A stretch of DNA of 64,000 nt. Origin: Paenibacillus woosongensis. Lineage in GTDB: Bacteria > Bacillota > Bacilli > Paenibacillales > Paenibacillaceae. The number at the start of each line of letters is the position of its first letter. The first letter of the stretch is position 1. The notes beneath the pieces were generated by a model that was not told the origin of the DNA, made no database searches, and worked only from the letters and a program-made list of their open reading frames with translations. The stretch covers positions 1,178,001-1,242,000 of the forward strand of contig NZ_CP126084.1 of the NCBI RefSeq assembly GCF_030122845.1, read 5' to 3'. A program made the translations under genes and the position numbers. Shown piece by piece: positions 59,331 to 64,000 of this stretch.

Positions 59331-60500
59331 ATGCAGTTCGCAAAAAGAATGGATCGGTTTGGTGAAGGCATTTTTACTAAATTATCGGATATCAAACGCA
59401 GCAGATTGGATCGTGGCGAAACGGTGATCGACCTGAGCATCGGCACGCCGAATATTCCGCCGGGCAAGCATATTATCGAAGCCTTATGTACAGCCGCTGC
59501 CGATGAAAGAAACTACGTCTACGCTCTCAGCGATCAAAGCGCTTTATTGGAGGCGGTTAGCGGCTGGTATAAGGAGCGATATCAGGTGGCTCTGGATCCG
59601 AAGACGGAAGTTTGCTCGCTGTTAGGCTCGCAGGAAGGGCTGGCGCATATTTCATTGTCCATCGTGGATGAGGGAGACGTCGTGCTGGTGCCGGACCCTT
59701 GCTACCCAGTGTTTGCAGATGGCCCGCTGCTGGCCGGAGCGAAGCTTCACTATATGCCGCAGAAAAAAGAAAACGGCTATGTGATCAACTTGCAGGATAT
59801 TCCCGAACAAGTAGCGCGGCAGGCCAAGCTGATGCTGGTTTCCTATCCGAACAACCCGACTACCGCCATGGCGCCGGATAGCTTCTATGTTGATCTGGTC
59901 GCCTTTGCGAAGAAATATGATATCATCGTTCTTCATGACAATGCCTACAGCGAATTGGTGTTTGATGGCAAAAGCTGCGGGAGCTTTCTAGCTTTCCCTG
60001 GCGCGAAAGACGTCGGCGTTGAGTTTAATTCCTTGTCCAAAACCTATGGGTTGGCTGGGGCAAGAATCGGCTTTTGCGTAGGAAATAAGGAGGTTGTCTC
60101 CCGCCTGAAGATACTGAAATCGAACATGGACTATGGCATGTTTCTGCCGATCCAGCAAGCCGCCATTGCCGCGATAACGGGGGATCAAAGCGGTGTAGCG
60201 GCGACACGCATAGCTTATGAGCACCGAAGAGATATTCTGTGCGATGGCTTGAGTGCGCTGGGATGGGAGATAGATAAGCCAGAGGCAACGATGTTCGTCT
60301 GGGCGGCGATTCCTGCCCATTATGAGACATCCGAGGACTTTGTCATGGACATGGTCACCAAAGCCGGAGTTATCGTTACCCCGGGCAGCGCCTTTGGCCC
60401 TGCGGGCGAAGGTTATGTAAGAATGGCTTTAGTTCAGGAGGAAGAGAACCTGAAGCAGGCGGTCGAGGCAATTCGCCTGAGCGGGATTTTAAATGTGTAA
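59331..60500 (+). CDS. PLP-dependent aminotransferase (LL-diaminopimelate aminotransferase-like)
   Basis: 389 aa, ATG after AAAAAGGAGC. Class I/II fold type I: VIDLSIGTPNIPPGKHIIEA, LLGSQEGLAHISLSIVDEGD, LVSYPNNPTTAMAP, LHDNAYSELVFDG, and the PLP lysine in NSLSKTYGLAGARIGF. R-containing C-terminal motif VRMALVQEEENL. It is close to DapL/AlaT-type enzymes. The exact amino donor is uncertain. Monogenic, with a terminator behind it. Confidence 0.9.
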   Translation: MQFAKRMDRFGEGIFTKLSDIKRSRLDRGETVIDLSIGTPNIPPGKHIIEALCTAAADERNYVYALSDQSALLEAVSGWYKERYQVALDPKTEVCSLLGSQEGLAHISLSIVDEGDVVLVPDPCYPVFADGPLLAGAKLHYMPQKKENGYVINLQDIPEQVARQAKLMLVSYPNNPTTAMAPDSFYVDLVAFAKKYDIIVLHDNAYSELVFDGKSCGSFLAFPGAKDVGVEFNSLSKTYGLAGARIGFCVGNKEVVSRLKILKSNMDYGMFLPIQQAAIAAITGDQSGVAATRIAYEHRRDILCDGLSALGWEIDKPEATMFVWAAIPAHYETSEDFVMDMVTKAGVIVTPGSAFGPAGEGYVRMALVQEEENLKQAVEAIRLSGILNV

Positions 60501-60510
60501 TGTACAAAAA

Positions 60511-60552
60511 AACAACCCGCCTAGGTACAAAACCTGGTGCGGGTTATTTTTT
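60511..60552. terminator. Bidirectional terminator between aminotransferase and glf
   Basis: AACCCGC/GCGGGTT stem with an 18-nt loop, T6 on one side and A-rich on the other. Confidence 0.75.
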
Positions 60553-60566
60553 AGTCTTATTAACAC

Positions 60567-61670
60567 TCACTCCCCAAACTCCCGGCTCACCTCCGTTAGA
60601 GCCGCGCCGATGACTTGGTGCATATCGTAGTATTTGTAAGTAGCGAGGCGTCCCCCGAAGATGATGCGTTGCTCGCTGTCGGCAAGCGCTTTGTATTTCT
60701 TGTAAATTTCATTGTTTTTATCGTCGTTGATCGGATAATAGGGCTCGTCGCCCGGCTTCCATTCTGTCGGGTATTCCTCCGTGATAACCGTTTTCTCCTG
60801 CGTACCGAAATCGAAATGCTTGTGCTCGATGATCCGCGTATATGGCGTTTCCGGGTCCGTGTAATTGACGACGGCATTGCCTTGGTAGTTGGCCGTATCG
60901 TGCAGCACCTTCGTTTCGAACTGCAGGCTGCGGTATTCGAGCACGCCATATGCGTAATCGTAATATTGGTCGATCATTCCGGTGTACACGACTTTTTGGG
61001 CTGAGCGGAGCCATTCTTCTTTACGGTCAAAGAAATCGACATTCAGCTTGACCTCGATGCCTTCCAGCATCTTCTCGATGATCGCCCCATAACCGCCGAT
61101 CGGAATGCCCTGGTAACGGTCATTGAAATAGTTATTGTCATAGGTGAAGCGGACGGGGAGCCGTTTGATGATGAAGGAAGGCAGGTCTTTGGCCGATCTT
61201 CCCCACTGCTTCTCGGTATAGCCTTGGATCAGTTTCTCGTAGATATCGGTTCCGACAAGCGAAATCGCTTGTTCCTCCAGATTTCTTGGCTCGATGATGC
61301 CGGCGGCCTGCCTTTGCTCCTCAATTTTGAGCTTGGCTTCGTCCGGGGTGACGACGCCCCACAGTTTATTGAAGGTGTTCATGTTGAAGGGCAGATTATA
61401 TAATTCCCCTTTATAATTGGCGATCGGTGAATTGGTGAACCGGTTGAATTCGGCGAATTGATTCACATAATCCCAAATGGCCTTGCTGTTCGTGTGGAAA
61501 ATATGAGCCCCGTACTTGTGCACATGGATGCCCTCGATTTCTTCGGTATATACGTTTCCGCCAATATGGTCTCTTTTGTCGATGACAAGGCATTTCTTGC
61601 CCCTCTTGTTCGCTTCATAGGCGAAGACCGCTCCGAACAGACCTGCGCCCACCACTAAATAATCATACAT
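60567..61670 (-). CDS. glf: UDP-galactopyranose mutase
   Basis: 367 aa from ATG 61,670, 7 nt after AAGGGAG; the open frame extends 14 codons further. FAD-binding start MYDYLVVGAGLFGAVFAYEA and VIDKRDHIGGN, substrate region HKYGAHIFHTNSKAIWDYVN, GYTEKQWGRSAKDLP, and the end FGGRLATYKYYDMHQVIGAA. It converts UDP-galactopyranose to the furanose form for cell-wall polymers. The length is the family norm. Single gene. Confidence 0.95.
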   Translation of the reverse strand: MYDYLVVGAGLFGAVFAYEANKRGKKCLVIDKRDHIGGNVYTEEIEGIHVHKYGAHIFHTNSKAIWDYVNQFAEFNRFTNSPIANYKGELYNLPFNMNTFNKLWGVVTPDEAKLKIEEQRQAAGIIEPRNLEEQAISLVGTDIYEKLIQGYTEKQWGRSAKDLPSFIIKRLPVRFTYDNNYFNDRYQGIPIGGYGAIIEKMLEGIEVKLNVDFFDRKEEWLRSAQKVVYTGMIDQYYDYAYGVLEYRSLQFETKVLHDTANYQGNAVVNYTDPETPYTRIIEHKHFDFGTQEKTVITEEYPTEWKPGDEPYYPINDDKNNEIYKKYKALADSEQRIIFGGRLATYKYYDMHQVIGAALTEVSREFGE

Positions 61671-61881
61671 GTCCATACTCCCTTGATCGATCGTTATTTC
61701 ACATCTTAGCATAAATCGCAGGCTGTGAACTACAGCTTGGCCAAAGGGGAGGGATTGCTATAAAGTAAAGTATGCTATACTATCAATGCAATTGGGTCTG
61801 GTAGAATGACCCTGATCTAAGGCGTAAATTCAGCACAGCTACCTTTGGCTAAGGGGTGTCCGGAAATAGGGGGTTAGCCGA

Positions 61882-62763
61882 TTGAACACAGAGGCATTGG
61901 AATATTTCATCAAGGTATATGAGAAAAATAGTGTTACTGCGGCGGCGAAAGACCTGTTTATTACCCCTCAGGGTGTAAGCAAGACCATCAGGCAGCTGGA
62001 GATGGAGCTGGAAGCTGAATTATTCTACAGAAGCTCTCGCGGCATGGAGGCCACCAAAGCGGGCGAGCTCCTATATGCCAGGGCTAAACATATTCATTAT
62101 TTGATTGAGGATATCAAGAAGGAAATCAGCATTATCAGCGGAAAAAAGGGCAGCCTGAACGTAGTAATTACATATTCCATAACATCGATCCTACCGGTGG
62201 ATTTTTTATATGATTTCTCTAAACAATATCCAGATATTCAAATCAAGCTGAAAGAGTATCCCGACGAGTATCCGTTAACCCAAATATTCCAGGAGGAAGT
62301 GGACGTCGGCTTGGTCATTGGGACGGAAGAGATCGAGAATTGCGAATTTGAATTGATTGCCGAAGGCCAAGTCGTGGTCATCGTCTCGAAGAGCCATCCG
62401 TTAGCCAGCAAACAAGAAATTTCAGTCACCGATCTGGATAACGAAACTTTGGTCATAAAGACGGCAGGTGAAGGGAAGGAAAACGGTTTTATCGAGAAAT
62501 GCCTTGAACAGGGCTTCTCGCCCCATGTCATGCATGAATTCGGCAATATTATCTCCGCCCATCGATTATGCGAGAGAAATGGAGCCGTGGCCGTTTCTAT
62601 TGATTTTGTGGAGGAGTCGCTCAAGAATGATAACTTAAAGCTGATTAGACTGAAGGAGAAGATTCCTCAGGATATTTATCTGGTTTCTAGAAAGAGAGGT
62701 ATCCAGTCTAAAGCAGTGGCCTTATTTCAAAGATACGTCAAGGATCGATGCAAGTCGTTTTGA
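61882..62763 (+). CDS. LysR family transcriptional regulator
   Basis: 293 aa, TTG start after AATAGGGGG. The HTH is in EALEYFIKVYEKNSVTAAAK and LFITPQGVSKTIRQLEMELE. The substrate-binding domain runs from about 90 (LNVVITYSITSILPVDFLYD) to the end. The effector is unknown. It lies between glf (divergent) and the GH3 gene (same strand, 190 bp ahead) and could control the latter. Confidence 0.9.
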   Translation: MNTEALEYFIKVYEKNSVTAAAKDLFITPQGVSKTIRQLEMELEAELFYRSSRGMEATKAGELLYARAKHIHYLIEDIKKEISIISGKKGSLNVVITYSITSILPVDFLYDFSKQYPDIQIKLKEYPDEYPLTQIFQEEVDVGLVIGTEEIENCEFELIAEGQVVVIVSKSHPLASKQEISVTDLDNETLVIKTAGEGKENGFIEKCLEQGFSPHVMHEFGNIISAHRLCERNGAVAVSIDFVEESLKNDNLKLIRLKEKIPQDIYLVSRKRGIQSKAVALFQRYVKDRCKSF

Positions 62764-62776
62764 TGGGAGAAGTCTT

Positions 62777-62800
62777 CCGTCAGGACGGCTTTTTTTAGTA
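62777..62800 (+). terminator. Weak terminator of the LysR gene
   Basis: CCGT/ACGG hairpin with a 4-nt loop and T7; short stem. Confidence 0.5.
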
Positions 62801-62954
62801 GTCAACTAAAAGTTGCCGCCCCTTAACGTTTGGTTGATTCTATATTCATTCTGTTTACGTTAAGCTTACATTGCAGTCAACATGAACGCTCATCCATGAT
62901 TTGCTGCTCATGAAAGCGTTTCAAACTAACTGGATAATGGGGGCAAGAAAGTTT

Positions 62955-64000
62955 ATGTCTGGTAAATCGAAAAAAAGGTTTCGTGTGATTATGAGTTCTC
63001 TGCTGGTACTCGTACTGCTTATCGGCACAGGGGCTAACATTGCACTAGCCTACTACTCGGATGTCATTACAGCATATTTCTCCAAAATCGACATCACGAC
63101 GCCGGAGGCGCAAAAAGCGCGGGCTAACTCAGAAGTGGTGTCGGAGCTGATCACGGATGAAGGGATTGTTCTTCTCCAGAATCATGACAACATGCTGCCG
63201 ATGACGACGAACAAAAAAGTCAATGTGTTTGGATGGAGTTTTACGGCGCCTGTATACCTGGGCTCTGGTTCCGGTGCAGCAGACTCGTCCACGGCTGTAA
63301 CGCCAAAGGCGGGTCTGGAAGCAGCCGGTTTTGAGATCAACGAGCAATTATATAACGATTACGTAGCAACAGGCCTCGAAAGACCAGTATCGGGAATTGA
63401 GGGATATGACTGGACGATTCCAGAACCCGTAGCTTCCGAGTTCTATACCGAGGAAAGAATGAAGCAAGCCACCGAGTTCTCGGATACGGCGATCATCTTC
63501 CTTGCCCGTGCGGGTGGAGAAGGGACGGATCTTCCGGCGGTATTGGACGGTCCGGATACCTATGATCCGAATGGAACGACGATGGGACCTAGCGGTGAAC
63601 GTTTCGGGAATCCTGACGATCTGGATCCTAATAAGCATTACCTGGAGCTGTCCAATCGGGAGCTTGGCATGATCGATGCGGTTACGAAGCATTTTGACAA
63701 AATCATCGTCATCGTGAACGGCTCAAATACGTTTGAACTGGATTGGGTCAAGAAATACGACCAAATCAAGAGCATTGTGACGGTCGCTGGACCGGGACAA
63801 AAAGGTTTTGCTTCACTTGGCAAAATTCTAGCGGGACAGCTCAATCCGTCAGGCAAGACGGTGGACTTGTTCGCGACAGATATGCTTGATGCGCCGGCAA
63901 TGAAGAATTTTGGCGATTTGCGCTATGTCCTGGATAACGGTGACGGTACATATGCTTTGGCCGTAGATAAAAACAACGTTCCGCTGACTTACGTCAACTA
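62955..64000 (+). CDS. GH3-family glycosidase, permuted type, 5' part (runs off the window)
   Basis: 348 codons without stop. ATG 62,955 follows GGGGGCAAG. One N-terminal membrane helix or signal (about 10-33, VIMSSLLVLVLLIGTGANIA). The next domain is the GH3 C-terminal (alpha/beta sandwich) module, with ELITDEGIVLLQNHDNMLPM at about 60-80, GWSFTAPVYLGSGSG, and IIVIVNGSNTFELDWVKKYD, ending at the window border. The usual N-terminal TIM-barrel must come later, as in the permuted beta-glucosidases of Ruminococcus and Butyrivibrio. Substrate unknown. Confidence 0.85.
   Translation, partial: MSGKSKKRFRVIMSSLLVLVLLIGTGANIALAYYSDVITAYFSKIDITTPEAQKARANSEVVSELITDEGIVLLQNHDNMLPMTTNKKVNVFGWSFTAPVYLGSGSGAADSSTAVTPKAGLEAAGFEINEQLYNDYVATGLERPVSGIEGYDWTIPEPVASEFYTEERMKQATEFSDTAIIFLARAGGEGTDLPAVLDGPDTYDPNGTTMGPSGERFGNPDDLDPNKHYLELSNRELGMIDAVTKHFDKIIVIVNGSNTFELDWVKKYDQIKSIVTVAGPGQKGFASLGKILAGQLNPSGKTVDLFATDMLDAPAMKNFGDLRYVLDNGDGTYALAVDKNNVPLTYVN

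Overview
The window reads as a chromosome segment of a Paenibacillus-like, Gram-positive, spore-forming bacterium. This rests on AGGAGG-type ribosome binding sites, S-layer-homology (SLH) surface proteins, a YheC/YheD-type spore-coat ATP-grasp protein, a GH11 xylanase with a CcpA-type cre site, a DUF4317 protein, and rho-independent terminators behind most genes. The assignment is inferred from gene content only.

Region 1 (1-11,960) holds three large secreted SLH proteins in tandem on the + strand. They carry RCC1 repeats plus chitobiase-type repeats, a PQQ-like propeller, and GLUG repeats. The first two end in a 540-bp SLH block that differs at one base, and a group II intron 3' scar lies between them.

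Region 2 (11,961-16,640) is a nest of group II introns directly after a terminator. A complete intron with its own reverse transcriptase sits inside another complete intron with its own reverse transcriptase. That pair seems to sit at the 5' edge of a third, truncated IIC-like intron.

Region 3 (16,600-27,300) is accessory wreckage. It contains a radical-SAM fragment, two ~1.16-kb direct copies that include a SHOCT-like small gene and the start of a large serine recombinase (one complete, one cut at codon 86), a VirB4-type conjugation ATPase remnant, a 5'-truncated amidase, and a chloramphenicol-phosphotransferase-like gene split by a 2.1-kb insertion. The insertion is bounded by perfect 18-bp direct repeats and carries a PD-(D/E)XK nuclease-fold protein, a small ORF and an acetyltransferase.

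Region 4 (27,300-39,300) is mostly ordinary: TetR/LLM oxidoreductase/DoxX, a tRNA 3'-end-like scar, a sensor-domain membrane protein, a tRNA-dihydrouridine synthase, a UvrA paralogue, an acetyltransferase between 35-bp repeats, a two-component system and an SLH fragment.

Region 5 (39,500-53,160) has a 1456-aa pseudokinase/AAA/TPR/GAF/LuxR regulator next to a secreted NHL/stalk/FecR protein, then DUF4317, xylanase, a formylglycine-generating-enzyme-like lipoprotein and a NupC nucleoside transporter.

Region 6 (53,200-64,000) holds a compact minus-strand operon (adenylate-forming ligase, SbnA, SbnB) predicted to make L-2,3-diaminopropionate. After it come a spore-coat ATP-grasp gene, two broken genes (serine hydrolase, guanine deaminase), a PLP aminotransferase, UDP-galactopyranose mutase, a LysR regulator and the start of a GH3 glycosidase whose C-type domain comes first.
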